Part shown: positions 27,287-35,711 of the stretch, piece by piece | Numbering within the stretch: the first letter of the stretch is position 1 | Layout: each line of letters opens with the position of its first letter | Assembly (NCBI RefSeq): GCF_020297365.1 | Contig: NZ_JAIXIG010000024.1 | Location: forward strand, 1 to 59,205 | Reading direction: 5' to 3' | Length of the DNA stretch: 59,205 nt | DNA from: Curtobacterium oceanosedimentum | GTDB taxonomy: Bacteria; Actinomycetota; Actinomycetes; Actinomycetales; Microbacteriaceae | Position numbers and translations under genes: made by a program | Notes under the pieces: generated by a model | The model's database searches: none | Told to the model about the DNA's origin: nothing | Seen by the model: the letters and a program-made list of their open reading frames with translations, nothing else

Positions 27287-28132
27287 ATGAGCGCCAAGCC
27301 GAAACGCCCCCAGCACGTCTTCGTCGTCGACCGCACCGAGCGGCTCTCGCCCCACATGGTGCGGGTCCACCTGGGCGGTTCGGCCTTCGAGGACTTCGTC
27401 GCCGAGGCCGACCCGGACCGGCTCGCCGCCACCGACAAGTACGTGAAGCTCCTGCTCGCGAAGCCGTCGCTGGGCCTCGAACCGCCGTACGACCTCGAGG
27501 CGCTGCGCGAGACCCTGCCGAAGCAGGACCGGCCCGCCCGCCGCACCTACACGGTCCGCACCGTCGATCACACCACGCGGACCATCGCGATCGACTTCGT
27601 CGTGCACGGCGACGACGGGCTCGCGGGACCCTGGGCAGCGTCCGCGCAGCCCGGCGACCGGCTCGCACTGTCCGGGCCGGGCGGCGGCTACGCGCCGTCG
27701 GTCGACCCGGCCGTGACGCACGTCCTGCTGGGCGACGACAGCGCCCTGCCCGCCATCGGCGCCGCGCTCGAGACGATGCCCGCCACCGCGACGGGCGTCG
27801 CCCTGGTCGAGGTCGCCGGTCCGGCCGACGAGCAGGACGTCCCGCACCCGGCCGGGGTCGACCTGCGGTGGCTGCACCGCGACGCCACCGGCGCCCAGCC
27901 GGGCACGCTCCTGCTGGAGACGGCGCGGGCGCTGCCCCGCGCCTCCCGGCCGGTGCAGGTCTTCGCGCACGGCGAGCGGACCGCGATGAAGGGGATCCGC
28001 CGGCTGCTGCAGGACGACTGGGGAGTCGAGAAGTCCGAGATGTCGCTGTCGGCGTACTGGGCGGTCGGTCGCGGCGAGGACCGGTTCCAGGAGGAGAAGC
28101 GCGAGCCCGTCGGCGCCGTCTTCGCCGACTGA
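27287..28132 (+). CDS. Siderophore-interacting flavoprotein (ferric reductase)
   Basis: 281 residues, SIP/ViuB family. Reduces ferric siderophores in the cytoplasm with NAD(P)H and FAD to free iron. RRTYTVRTVDHTTRTIAIDF is the FAD-binding strand (R-x-Y-T-x-R), HVLLGDDSALPAIGAALE is the start of the NAD(P)H lobe, and the C-terminal lobe ends with MSLSAYWAVGRGEDRFQEE, typical of the family. AGGAAG precedes the ATG. It shares the IdeR-type box with the heme oxygenase gene, giving an iron-release pair. Confidence 0.9.
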   Translation: MSAKPKRPQHVFVVDRTERLSPHMVRVHLGGSAFEDFVAEADPDRLAATDKYVKLLLAKPSLGLEPPYDLEALRETLPKQDRPARRTYTVRTVDHTTRTIAIDFVVHGDDGLAGPWAASAQPGDRLALSGPGGGYAPSVDPAVTHVLLGDDSALPAIGAALETMPATATGVALVEVAGPADEQDVPHPAGVDLRWLHRDATGAQPGTLLLETARALPRASRPVQVFAHGERTAMKGIRRLLQDDWGVEKSEMSLSAYWAVGRGEDRFQEEKREPVGAVFAD

Positions 28133-28196
28133 GCACGCCGTCGGCGTGGGCCCGGAGGCCCGCGGCACGTCGGTGGCCGCGGCTAGCGTTCCGGAC

Positions 28197-28763
28197 ATGG
28201 TCACCTCGTCGTGCTGCGTCCCGGGCTGCGCCGGCGTGCCCGCGCCCGGACTCACGGGCGTCCCGCTGTGCGGCGCGCACGTCGTGCTCGTCGCCGACCT
28301 CGCCGCCGAGCACGCCGGTGTCGAGGACGTCCTGCCCGGCCCGTGCCCGCTCTGCGGCTCGCGCACCGGGGTCCGCTACCCGTCCGGCACGGTGTGCGCG
28401 CGCTGCGAGTGGCGGTGGGGCGAGGTGCCCGACGGTGACCTCGCTCCCCCGCGCGTGGACGTCGTGTACTACCTGCGGATGCGCGACGACTTCGGCGACC
28501 GGATCAAGATCGGCACCACGACGAACCCCCGGCAGCGGTTGGCCGCCATCCCCCACCAGGACCTGCTCGCGTTCGAACGCGGCGACCGCACGCTCGAGCG
28601 CCGACGCCACGCGACCTTCGCCGGATCGCGGTACCCGGGCACCGAGTGGTTCCGGGTCACCCCGGAACTGCTCGCCCACGTGGACACGGTCGCCGCCGGG
28701 GTGCAGGACCCGTGGGACCTGCACGCCCGGTGGACGAGCGAGGCGCTCGCGCTGCGCGGCTGA
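28197..28763 (+). CDS. Zinc-ribbon and GIY-YIG (T5orf172) domain protein
   Basis: 188 residues. Two Cys-rich pieces come first (CCVPGCAG...LCGAHV at about 6-27 and CPLCGSRTGVRYPSGTVCARC at about 52-75), both fitting zinc binding. The C-terminal half reads VDVVYYLRMRDDFGDRIKIG followed by TTTNPRQRLA and LERRRHATFAGSRYPGTEWF, the pattern of T5orf172/Mug113 members of the GIY-YIG superfamily, where Tyr-Tyr and KIG/RxR are core. It may bind or nick DNA; activity unproven. TAGCGT sits 7 nt before the ATG, suggesting a leaderless transcript. Confidence 0.75.
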   Translation: MVTSSCCVPGCAGVPAPGLTGVPLCGAHVVLVADLAAEHAGVEDVLPGPCPLCGSRTGVRYPSGTVCARCEWRWGEVPDGDLAPPRVDVVYYLRMRDDFGDRIKIGTTTNPRQRLAAIPHQDLLAFERGDRTLERRRHATFAGSRYPGTEWFRVTPELLAHVDTVAAGVQDPWDLHARWTSEALALRG

Positions 28764-28771
28764 CCCGTCGG

Positions 28772-30322
28772 TCAGGCGGTCTGCAGCACGCGGTCGGCGG
28801 TCCGGAGCGAGAGCGCCATGATCGTCAGGGCCGGGTTCGCGATCACGGCGCTCGGGAAGACCGAGTTGTCGGCGATCCACAGGTTCGGGACGTCCCACGA
28901 GCGACCGTCGGCGTCGACGACGGAGGTCTCGCGGTCGGTGCCCATGCGTGCCGTGCCGATGGTGTGGGCGGTGCGCTCGAGCACGCGGACGTCCCTGCCC
29001 CCGGCGGCCTCGACGATCGTCGTCATGGTCCGGACGGCGTGGGCACGGATGGCCTCCTCGTTGGAGCCCGGGGTGAACGCGACCCGCGCCCGGGGCACGC
29101 CGTGCTCGTCGAGTTCGTCGGACAGCTCCAGCCGGTTCTGCTCGTACGGCAGGCACTCGGCGTTGATGCCGACCCCCGCCGAGAACGGGTAGTCCTGCAG
29201 CGCACGGACGAGCTCGGCACCGCGCAGGCCGCCGCCGCGCACCAGCGTGGTCGCGAAGGTCAGGGGCTGCACGCCGAGGCTCTGGATCAGGTAGCCGCCC
29301 GCGAAGTCGGCGTCGGCCGGGCGAACGAAGTCCTCGGTGATGATCGACGACGGGTAGCCGCGGTACGAGCGCATCGACTCGTCGAACCGCGCCCACACCT
29401 GGGTCGCGCCGTGGGCCGTGAAGTTCCGGCCGACCTGCCCGCTGCCGTTCGCGACGCCGGTGTGCAGGAGCAGCCGGGGGGTCTCGACGCCGCCGGCGGC
29501 CAGCACCAGGGCACGGCAGCGCTGCCGGTGTTCGCGGCCGCCGCTCGTGTACACGACCGCCTCGACCCGACCCGCGGCGTCGAGCTCGATGCCGTGCACG
29601 AACGACTCCGGACGGATCTCCGCGCCGAACGCCACCGCGGCGGGCAGGTACGTCGTGTCCATCGACACCTTCGCGCCGTTGCGGCAGCCCTGGTGGCAGG
29701 AGCCGCACGAGACGCACGCCTGCCGCAGGCCGTGGTGCTCCTGGTGGCGGTCCTCGGTGGTCAGGCCGACGGGGGCGTCGGTGGCCGTGATGCCCACGGC
29801 GGCGGTGCCGCGCATCATCATGTCGGACGACGCGTTCCGGGCCGGCGGGCGCATCCGGTAGCGGCGGGACGGGTCCCACGGGTAGTGCTCGGGGCCGGCG
29901 ACGCCGACGTCGTGCTCGACCTGCTCGATCCAGCCGGTCAGCTCGGCGTGACTGATCGGCCAGTCCTGCCCCGCACCGGTCTCGGTCCGCAGCCGCAGGT
30001 CGTGCTCGCTCGGACGCGGGGTGAACGCGCCCCAGTGCAGCGTCGACCCGCCGACGCCGGTGCCGCTGTTGTTCGGGCCGAAGGCGGTGGGGGCGCCGCC
30101 GCCGCTCAGGCGGTCGTCCATCCAGTTGATGTCGCCGGGGGCCGCGACCTCGTCGGGGACGTGGTCGCCCGGCTCGGTGTTGCGGCCGGCCTCGAGCGCG
30201 ACGACCGTCAGGCCGCGGCGCGCCAGGGAGGCCAGCAGGGGTGCTCCGCCGGCTCCCGTGCCGACCACGACCACGTCGACGACGTCGTCCGTGCCGTGGG
30301 TGCGCTGTCCGTCGAGTCTCAT
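28772..30322 (-). CDS. GMC oxidoreductase (gluconate 2-dehydrogenase large-subunit type)
   Basis: 516 residues, FAD-dependent. DVVVVGTGAGGAPLLASLAR is the dinucleotide-binding start, GTGVGGSTLHWGAFTPRP the GMC signature region, and the C-terminus has AHTIGTARMGTD and ADNSVFPSAVIANPALTIMA with active-site His and Asn. A Cys-rich loop (ACVSCGSCHQGCRNGAK) resembles that of bacterial membrane-linked GMC dehydrogenases. Its ATG overlaps the upstream gene's stop by ATGA. That gene encodes a subunit-3-like domain, supporting a dehydrogenase pair. No Tat signal is seen here. Substrate unknown. Confidence 0.85.
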   Translation of the reverse strand: MRLDGQRTHGTDDVVDVVVVGTGAGGAPLLASLARRGLTVVALEAGRNTEPGDHVPDEVAAPGDINWMDDRLSGGGAPTAFGPNNSGTGVGGSTLHWGAFTPRPSEHDLRLRTETGAGQDWPISHAELTGWIEQVEHDVGVAGPEHYPWDPSRRYRMRPPARNASSDMMMRGTAAVGITATDAPVGLTTEDRHQEHHGLRQACVSCGSCHQGCRNGAKVSMDTTYLPAAVAFGAEIRPESFVHGIELDAAGRVEAVVYTSGGREHRQRCRALVLAAGGVETPRLLLHTGVANGSGQVGRNFTAHGATQVWARFDESMRSYRGYPSSIITEDFVRPADADFAGGYLIQSLGVQPLTFATTLVRGGGLRGAELVRALQDYPFSAGVGINAECLPYEQNRLELSDELDEHGVPRARVAFTPGSNEEAIRAHAVRTMTTIVEAAGGRDVRVLERTAHTIGTARMGTDRETSVVDADGRSWDVPNLWIADNSVFPSAVIANPALTIMALSLRTADRVLQTA

Positions 30323-31692
30323 CGTGCTGCTCCGGTCGTCGGTGCGGTGGGGTGGGTGGTGGTCGGGGCGTCCGGCTCCCAGGCCTCGCGGGTGTCCGCG
30401 GCGAACAGCTGGAAGCCCTGCTTGCGGACGCCGTCGCCGCCGTTCGCGTAGCCGTCGAAGTCGATGGCCGCCATGGTCGCGGGGTGGGCGAGCCACTGCT
30501 TCACGAGGTCGACGCTGGCGTCCTCGAACCAGGCACGGAGCTGCTCGGCGTCGAGCGCACCGTCGGCCCGGTAGCGGCCGACGGCCACCGCCTCGAGCGC
30601 TCGGTCGAGGGCGCCGTCGCGTGCCGGCGCCGCGAGGACGTCGAGGGCGGCGCGGTAGGCGTCGACGTCGGCGGGCATGCCGTCCGGCCGCCACCCGTCC
30701 CCGAGGCCCGCGGCGAGCTGGGCGTCGACGCGCAGGGCGAGGTCGACCTGCGCGCCACCGGGCTGCGGCACGACCACGCGGGCGATCGCACGGAGGGTCT
30801 GCAGCTGCACGTCGGTCAGCGCGCGCGGTGCGGCGGCGGGGTCGTCCGGCAGCGCCCGCTCGGCGAGCAGCCCGCGCGTGCGGGCGCTCACGCGCGGCGA
30901 GGCGATCACCCGGGCGTGCTCGACGGGCACGACGGGGCTGCCGACCAGGCGGCGGTGCACGAAGTCGCGGACGAGCGCCGCGACCGCCGCGGGCTGCTCC
31001 CACGGCAACAGGTGTGCGGCACCGTCCACCACGTGCAGTTCGCTGTCCGGCCAGTGCGGGAGCGTCAGGGCCCGCTGCGCGTCGGCGTCCAGGTCGCCGT
31101 CCTCGGCACCGGCGAGCACCAGGGCCGGCACCGGGTTCGGCGCAGCGGCCGACCAGTCCTCGCGACTGCCGCGCGTGAGCCAGTCGGTCCAGGCTCGCGG
31201 GTCGGCCCGCTCGACGTCCTGCACCGCCGTCACGTGGCGCTCCGGCGACAGCGTGGACGCGGTGTTCGCGGCGACGAACTCCTCGGCGTGCACGGGCGTG
31301 ATCGGGCCGTCCGCCGCCCAGGCCAGCATCGTCCGGCGGCGCTCGTCGTCCATCGGCTCCGGGGACAGCGGCGACGCCGCGAGCAGCACCACGGCGCGGA
31401 GGCCGAACAGCCCGTTCGCGCCAGACATCGTCCGGTCGGCGACGACGGTCGCGACCTTGCCGCCCATCGAGTGGCCGACGAGCACCCACTCCGTCACGCC
31501 GCTCGCCCCGACGGCGCGCTCGACCAGGACGGCCATCTCCTCGACCGTGGTACCCGACGACGCCGGGCTGCGGCCGAAGCCGGGCAGGTCGATCCCGATG
31601 AGGTCGAGGTCCCCGGCGAGCTCGGAGCGCAGCAGGGCGAACTCCTCGGAACTCGCGCCGAGCGCGTGCAGGCAGAAGGCGGTGATCACCAT
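30319..31692 (-). CDS. Alpha/beta hydrolase fused to a gluconate-dehydrogenase subunit-3-like domain
   Basis: 457 residues in one open frame. Residues 1 to about 265 form an alpha/beta hydrolase: IGIDLPGFGRSP, the nucleophile Ser75 in VGHSMGGK, and a late His in VDGAAHLLPWEQ. Residues from about 285 on (LTDVQLQTLRAIARVVVPQP, later VDLVKQWLAHPATMAAIDFDG) match the small subunit (subunit 3) that partners GMC dehydrogenases. The next gene is the GMC subunit, with an ATGA overlap. The fusion suggests that an ester or lactone is hydrolysed together with sugar or alcohol oxidation. That is an inference. Confidence 0.78.
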   Translation of the reverse strand: MVITAFCLHALGASSEEFALLRSELAGDLDLIGIDLPGFGRSPASSGTTVEEMAVLVERAVGASGVTEWVLVGHSMGGKVATVVADRTMSGANGLFGLRAVVLLAASPLSPEPMDDERRRTMLAWAADGPITPVHAEEFVAANTASTLSPERHVTAVQDVERADPRAWTDWLTRGSREDWSAAAPNPVPALVLAGAEDGDLDADAQRALTLPHWPDSELHVVDGAAHLLPWEQPAAVAALVRDFVHRRLVGSPVVPVEHARVIASPRVSARTRGLLAERALPDDPAAAPRALTDVQLQTLRAIARVVVPQPGGAQVDLALRVDAQLAAGLGDGWRPDGMPADVDAYRAALDVLAAPARDGALDRALEAVAVGRYRADGALDAEQLRAWFEDASVDLVKQWLAHPATMAAIDFDGYANGGDGVRKQGFQLFAADTREAWEPDAPTTTHPTAPTTGAAR

Positions 31693-31768
31693 GCATGCCT
31701 ACCGGTCGTCCGCGGGGCCTCACAGCGGTCCTGTACCCCGAAGGGTGATCCGGGGTACATCGGTCCCG

Positions 31769-32737
31769 TCATCGCGCGTACGCGTCCACGAACAGGGCAC
31801 CGCGGATCTCGCGCAGGGTGTCCGCGAGGCGCGCGAGGGTGCGGCCCGAGATCCCGGAGACCTCGAGGTCGTACGGCCCGATCGCCGGCAGCCGGCCGGT
31901 CCGGATGCGCACGACCTCCCACCCGACGGCCCGGACGGCGCGGTCCTTCCGGCGGTCCGTGTCCTGCCGCGCGCCGACGTGCTCGAGGCCGTGGCGTCCG
32001 GTCGAGTCGTACTCGATGGCGACGCGGAGCTCGGGCAGGAGGATGTCCGGCCACACCTCGACGTGGTCGAAGAACGGGCGGTCCAGCCGGATCGCCGAGT
32101 GGCCGTCGGTGAAGGCGAACCGTTCGGACAGCGCGGCCCGGAGCTCCGCCTCGACCGCCGAGGCCGTCGCGGGGGCGCACACGCTCGTGAAGGACTCCCC
32201 CGAGGGCAGGCGCGGGGTCTTCGGGCAGATCGTGCGTGGTGCGGCGGGAGCCGTCCGTCTCGGGGCACCCACGGCCGGTCGCCGCCCGCCGGCCCGGCTC
32301 GACGCGACCGCTCCGGCCGGCACACCGCGCGCCGGGGCGGCGGGGAGCGTCTGCCGTCCCGTGGTGCGGACCACCCGCTGGGGCACCGGCACGGCGGCCG
32401 GCCAGTCCGACGGCAGCACCGGCCAGCGCTGCGGGCTCGCCTGCACGGCGCACTCCGGGCACCAGACGGACCGCCGGCGTTCGCGGCCGGGTCGGGAGCG
32501 CTGCTCGGCCGGGGTCGCCACGAAGAGGTGCCCGACGTCGCACTCCCAGGTCAGGAGCACCTCGGCCGCCGGGGGCACCTGGGTCAGGACGACGCCGTGG
32601 TTCCGGTCCGGGTGGTACTGGCGGATGAGCACCGGGTAGGAGGCCCAGTCGGCGCGGAACTGCCCGACGTCGTACGGCACCTGCTGGCCGCGCGACCACT
32701 GCCGGCGGCGCCACCACGCATCGACGGGTTCGACCAC
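31769..32737 (-). CDS. Zinc-ribbon plus nuclease-like protein
   Basis: 322 residues. The N-terminal part (about 15-97) with TWECDVGHLFVATPAEQR and VWCPECAV resembles zinc-ribbon (DUF4379-like) modules. A Pro/Arg-rich linker follows. The C-terminal part, from SAVEAELRAAL, has VWPDILLPELRVAIEYDSTG and DRAVRAVGWEVVRIRTG, the E/D...D-x(n)-E-x-D and late basic pattern of small PD-(D/E)xK nucleases of the DUF559/Vsr sort. It may act on DNA; no partner gene is obvious. TAGCGT lies 6 nt before the GTG start, indicating a leaderless transcript. Confidence 0.7.
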   Translation of the reverse strand: MVEPVDAWWRRRQWSRGQQVPYDVGQFRADWASYPVLIRQYHPDRNHGVVLTQVPPAAEVLLTWECDVGHLFVATPAEQRSRPGRERRRSVWCPECAVQASPQRWPVLPSDWPAAVPVPQRVVRTTGRQTLPAAPARGVPAGAVASSRAGGRRPAVGAPRRTAPAAPRTICPKTPRLPSGESFTSVCAPATASAVEAELRAALSERFAFTDGHSAIRLDRPFFDHVEVWPDILLPELRVAIEYDSTGRHGLEHVGARQDTDRRKDRAVRAVGWEVVRIRTGRLPAIGPYDLEVSGISGRTLARLADTLREIRGALFVDAYAR

Positions 32738-32776
32738 GTCGTCACGCTAGGCAGGACCACCGACAGCGGATCCCCC

Positions 32777-33028
32777 TCAGGACCCGAGTGCCTGCCGGAC
32801 GTACGCGACGAGGGCGTTCGCGTGGCCGTGTCCGAGACCGTGCTCGGTCTTCAGCCAGGCGACGACCTCCATGTGCCGGTGGTCGTCCAGGCGAGCCGCG
32901 ACCAGGTCCAGCCACTCCTGGACCGGCCGACCGTACGTCTGCTCGATGCTCGGGAAGTACGACGCCGGCCCCTTCGCCGGCTTGCCGTCCGCCGGGGGTC
33001 CCGGGGCGGTCACGCGGTGCGCTGTCAT
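32777..33028 (-). CDS. DUF4287 domain protein
   Basis: 83 residues, helical. KGPASYFPSIEQTYGRPVQE followed by HMEVVAWLKTEHGLGHGHAN matches DUF4287, in which the second conserved patch ends in a Gly/His/Ala/Asn turn. The function is unknown; the fold resembles domains found with DUF5655. TACCGT lies 6 nt before the ATG. It is divergent from the histidine phosphatase gene, with only 36 bp between the two starts. Confidence 0.85.
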   Translation of the reverse strand: MTAHRVTAPGPPADGKPAKGPASYFPSIEQTYGRPVQEWLDLVAARLDDHRHMEVVAWLKTEHGLGHGHANALVAYVRQALGS

Positions 33029-33064
33029 GCGGCCACGGTAGCGCCGCCGTGCGAGGATCGCCGG

Positions 33065-33625
33065 ATGGTGTCGTCCTTCCTGACCCACGCCGAGGTCGTC
33101 GTCGACCCCGCCGTGCCGATCGGGTCGTGGGGACTGTCCCCCGAGGGCCGATGCCGCGCCGCGCAGGCACCCGCCCTGGCGTGGGGACCCGGCGACCGCC
33201 GCATCGTCTCGAGCACCGAACGCAAGGCCGTCGAGACCGCCGAGGTGCTCGGTGCGGCGGTCGGCACGCCGGTCGACCGCGACCCGCTGCTCGGCGAGAT
33301 CGACCGCAGCGCCACGGGGTACCTGCCCCCGGCTGCGTTCGACGCGGTGGTCGACGCGTTCTTCGCGGAGCCCGAGCGGTCCGTCCGCGGGTGGGAGCGC
33401 GCGGTCGACGCGCAGGCGCGGATCGTCCGGGCCGTGCGGGCGCACTGCGCCGCCGGCGACGTCACGATCGTCTCGCACGGCGCCGTGGGCGCGCTCCTCC
33501 TCGCCCACCTGCGCGGGGTGCCGATCACCCGCGCGCTCGACCAGCCCGGCATGGGGAGCGTCTTCTCCTTCGACGCGACCGCCTGGCAGGCCACGGGCGA
33601 CTGGATCCGGCTGCCGCAGCACTGA
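33065..33625 (+). CDS. Histidine phosphatase family protein with altered RHG motif
   Basis: 186 residues, phosphoglycerate-mutase-like fold. The usual Arg-His-Gly start is THA here (FLTHAEVVVDP, His8), but later landmarks are intact: GLSPEGRCRAAQAP, RRIVSSTERKAVETAEVLG (second Arg), LLGEIDRS and VTIVSHGAVGALLL (second His). His8 can still take the phosphate, but the first Arg of the phosphate pocket is missing. The substrate cannot be named; it might be low-activity or regulatory. The ATG at 33065 has GAGGAT 6 nt upstream, a possible weak leaderless -10. Confidence 0.8.
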   Translation: MVSSFLTHAEVVVDPAVPIGSWGLSPEGRCRAAQAPALAWGPGDRRIVSSTERKAVETAEVLGAAVGTPVDRDPLLGEIDRSATGYLPPAAFDAVVDAFFAEPERSVRGWERAVDAQARIVRAVRAHCAAGDVTIVSHGAVGALLLAHLRGVPITRALDQPGMGSVFSFDATAWQATGDWIRLPQH

Positions 33626-33678
33626 CGGAGCCGGAGCGCTCACCCGGTTCTGCCCTGCAGCACGAGCAGTCCGGACGG

Positions 33679-33744
33679 TTGACCGCACGTTCGACCCCTC
33701 TTTAACATCGCACCCGAAGGGTTTCGTCCATCGAATGGACGGAA
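33679..33744 (+). promoter_or_regulatory. Promoter with overlapping repressor palindrome for the sugar ABC operon
   Basis: TTGACC (33679-33684), 18 bp, TAACAT (33703-33708) form a good sigma-70 type promoter. The predicted start is near 33715. Just downstream, TTTCGTCCAT-CGA-ATGGACGGAA (33722-33744) is an inverted repeat with 9 of 10 paired positions, the layout of a LacI-type operator that would block transcription. The first gene starts at 33788. No regulator gene is adjacent. Confidence 0.7.
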
Positions 33745-33787
33745 CCGCTCGGCCACATCGGGGTGGCCAGGACGCGAAGGGGCGCTC

Positions 33788-34789
33788 GTGACGACGACGA
33801 CACGGACCGGCACGGCAGCAGCAGCCAGACCCACCACCGACCTCCGGGCCACGCCACCGCGACGACGGCCACGCGAGCGGCATCCGTGGACCGCCGCCGA
33901 GAAGCGCCGGGTCCGGCTCGGACTCGCCTTCGTCTCGCCGTGGATCATCGGTGTGCTCGTGTTCGTCGGGTACCCGCTCGTGTACTCGTTCGCGATCAGC
34001 CTGACCCGGTACTCGGGCATGCAGGAGGCGACCTGGGTCGGCTTCGGCAACTACGCCGCGGCGTTCATCGACCCGCTCGTGCACACCGCCGTCGGCAACA
34101 CGGTGTTCTACGCCGCCATCGCCGTGCCGCTCGGCATCGTCGTGGCGATCGTGATCGCCATCGCCATGAACCAGGACGTCCGCGAGATCAGCTGGTACCG
34201 CACGGCGCTCTACATCCCGTCGCTCATCCCGACGTTCGCGCTGGCGTTCATCTTCGTGGTGCTCGTCAACCCGCAGACCGGCCTGGTGAACCAGGCCCTC
34301 AAGGTGTTCGGCGTGCCCGCGACGAACCTGCTCGGCGACCCGACGACGGCGAAGCTCGTGATCATCGCGCTCGCACAGATGGGTGCCGGGAACGCGGCAC
34401 TCATCTTCCTCGCGGGCATGCGCGGGATCCCGAAGACGCTCTACGAGGCTGCTCGCGTGGACGGCGCCGGTCCGGTCCGCCAGTTCTTCGCGCTGACGCT
34501 GCCGCTGCTGTCGCCGGTGATCCTGTTCAACCTCATCACGGGCATCAGCAACGGGCTGCAGGTCTTCACCGAGGCGTACGTCATCTCGTCGGGCACCGGC
34601 GGCCTCGGCAGCCCGGACAACGGGACGCTCTTCTACATGCTCTACCTGTACAAGAACGCGTTCAGCTACGCGCAGCTCGGCTTCGCGAGTGCGATGGCCG
34701 TCCTGCTGTTCCTGGCCGGCATGCTCCTGTCGGGGCTCGTCTACTGGCTGTCCAAGCGCTTCGTCAACTACGACGTGACCGGGGAGTGA
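33788..34789 (+). CDS. Sugar ABC transporter permease, MalF/UgpA type
   Basis: 333 residues from a GTG start. After a Thr/Arg-rich cytoplasmic tail, six membrane helices are expected. The EAA loop that docks with the ATPase is EAARVDGAGPVRQFFALTLP. It belongs to the carbohydrate uptake 1 class (UgpA/MalF-like). First gene of a three-gene unit, 4 bp before the second permease. No ATP-binding subunit is present; actinobacterial sugar importers of this kind often share one MsiK-type ATPase encoded elsewhere. Confidence 0.93.
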   Translation: MTTTTRTGTAAAARPTTDLRATPPRRRPRERHPWTAAEKRRVRLGLAFVSPWIIGVLVFVGYPLVYSFAISLTRYSGMQEATWVGFGNYAAAFIDPLVHTAVGNTVFYAAIAVPLGIVVAIVIAIAMNQDVREISWYRTALYIPSLIPTFALAFIFVVLVNPQTGLVNQALKVFGVPATNLLGDPTTAKLVIIALAQMGAGNAALIFLAGMRGIPKTLYEAARVDGAGPVRQFFALTLPLLSPVILFNLITGISNGLQVFTEAYVISSGTGGLGSPDNGTLFYMLYLYKNAFSYAQLGFASAMAVLLFLAGMLLSGLVYWLSKRFVNYDVTGE

Positions 34790-34793
34790 CGAC

Positions 34794-35711
34794 GTGACCA
34801 CCGAGACCCCCGTGACCACCGAGTCCGTCACGACCGCCGCCACCCGTGGGGACCGCGGCCGTTCCCGGAACGCCGACGGTTCCGTGCGGTCCGTCTGGTC
34901 GTCCGTCACGGCCCGGATCATCCTGATCGCGATGAGCGTCCTGTTCCTCGTGCCGATCTACTGGATGGTCATCTCCGCCCTCAAGGGCAACACCGAGCTC
35001 GGCGCGTTCCCGGCCACCTGGTACCCGCACTGGCTCGACTGGGGGAACTTCGCGCAGGCCGTCCAGGCGATGCCGTTCCTCACGTTCTTCCGGAACACGC
35101 TCGTCATCACGGCGCTCGTGACCGTCTTCTCGGTGCTGTCGAACCTGGTGATCGCCTACGGCTTCGCGTGCATCGAGTGGCGCGGCCGCGACCGGCTCTT
35201 CTACGTGGTGCTCGCGACGCTGTTCATCCCGTTCCCGGTCACGCTCATCCCGATGTTCGACCTGTACGCCCGGCTCGGCTGGATCAACACGTTCCTGCCG
35301 CTCGTCGTGCCGGCGATGTTCGGGTCGGCGTTCTACACGTTCCTGCTCCGGCAGTTCCTGCTGCAGGTGCCGAAGGACCTGCTCGACGCGGCCCGGATGG
35401 ACGGGGCGTCGGAGTGGCGGATCCTGTGGACGATCGTCTTCCCGCAGGCGCGGGCGGCGCTCGTCACGGTCGGCATCTTCGCCGCGGTCGGGGCGTGGAA
35501 CGACTTCCTCGGGCCGCTCATCTACCTGCAGGACCAGGACGTGCAGACGCTGTCGATCGGCCTGCAGGTGTTCCGCCTCACCAACTCCGAGGACTTCCAG
35601 TTCAACCAGCTGATGGCGGCGTCGGTGCTCATCATCCTGCCGCTCGTCGTCCTGTTCTTCGTGTTCCAGCGGACGTTCCTGAAGGGCGTCCAGATCGGGA
35701 GCTTCAAGTGA
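34794..35711 (+). CDS. Sugar ABC transporter permease, MalG/UgpE type
   Basis: 305 residues from a GTG start. Six membrane segments, beginning with ARIILIAMSVLFLVPIYWMV; the EAA loop is DAARMDGASEWRILWTIVFP. It ends FQRTFLKGVQIGSFK, the usual MalG/UgpE ending. It pairs with the preceding permease to form the channel. Its stop overlaps the GTG of the binding-protein gene by four bases (GTGA), so the two are translationally coupled. Confidence 0.93.
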   Translation: MTTETPVTTESVTTAATRGDRGRSRNADGSVRSVWSSVTARIILIAMSVLFLVPIYWMVISALKGNTELGAFPATWYPHWLDWGNFAQAVQAMPFLTFFRNTLVITALVTVFSVLSNLVIAYGFACIEWRGRDRLFYVVLATLFIPFPVTLIPMFDLYARLGWINTFLPLVVPAMFGSAFYTFLLRQFLLQVPKDLLDAARMDGASEWRILWTIVFPQARAALVTVGIFAAVGAWNDFLGPLIYLQDQDVQTLSIGLQVFRLTNSEDFQFNQLMAASVLIILPLVVLFFVFQRTFLKGVQIGSFK

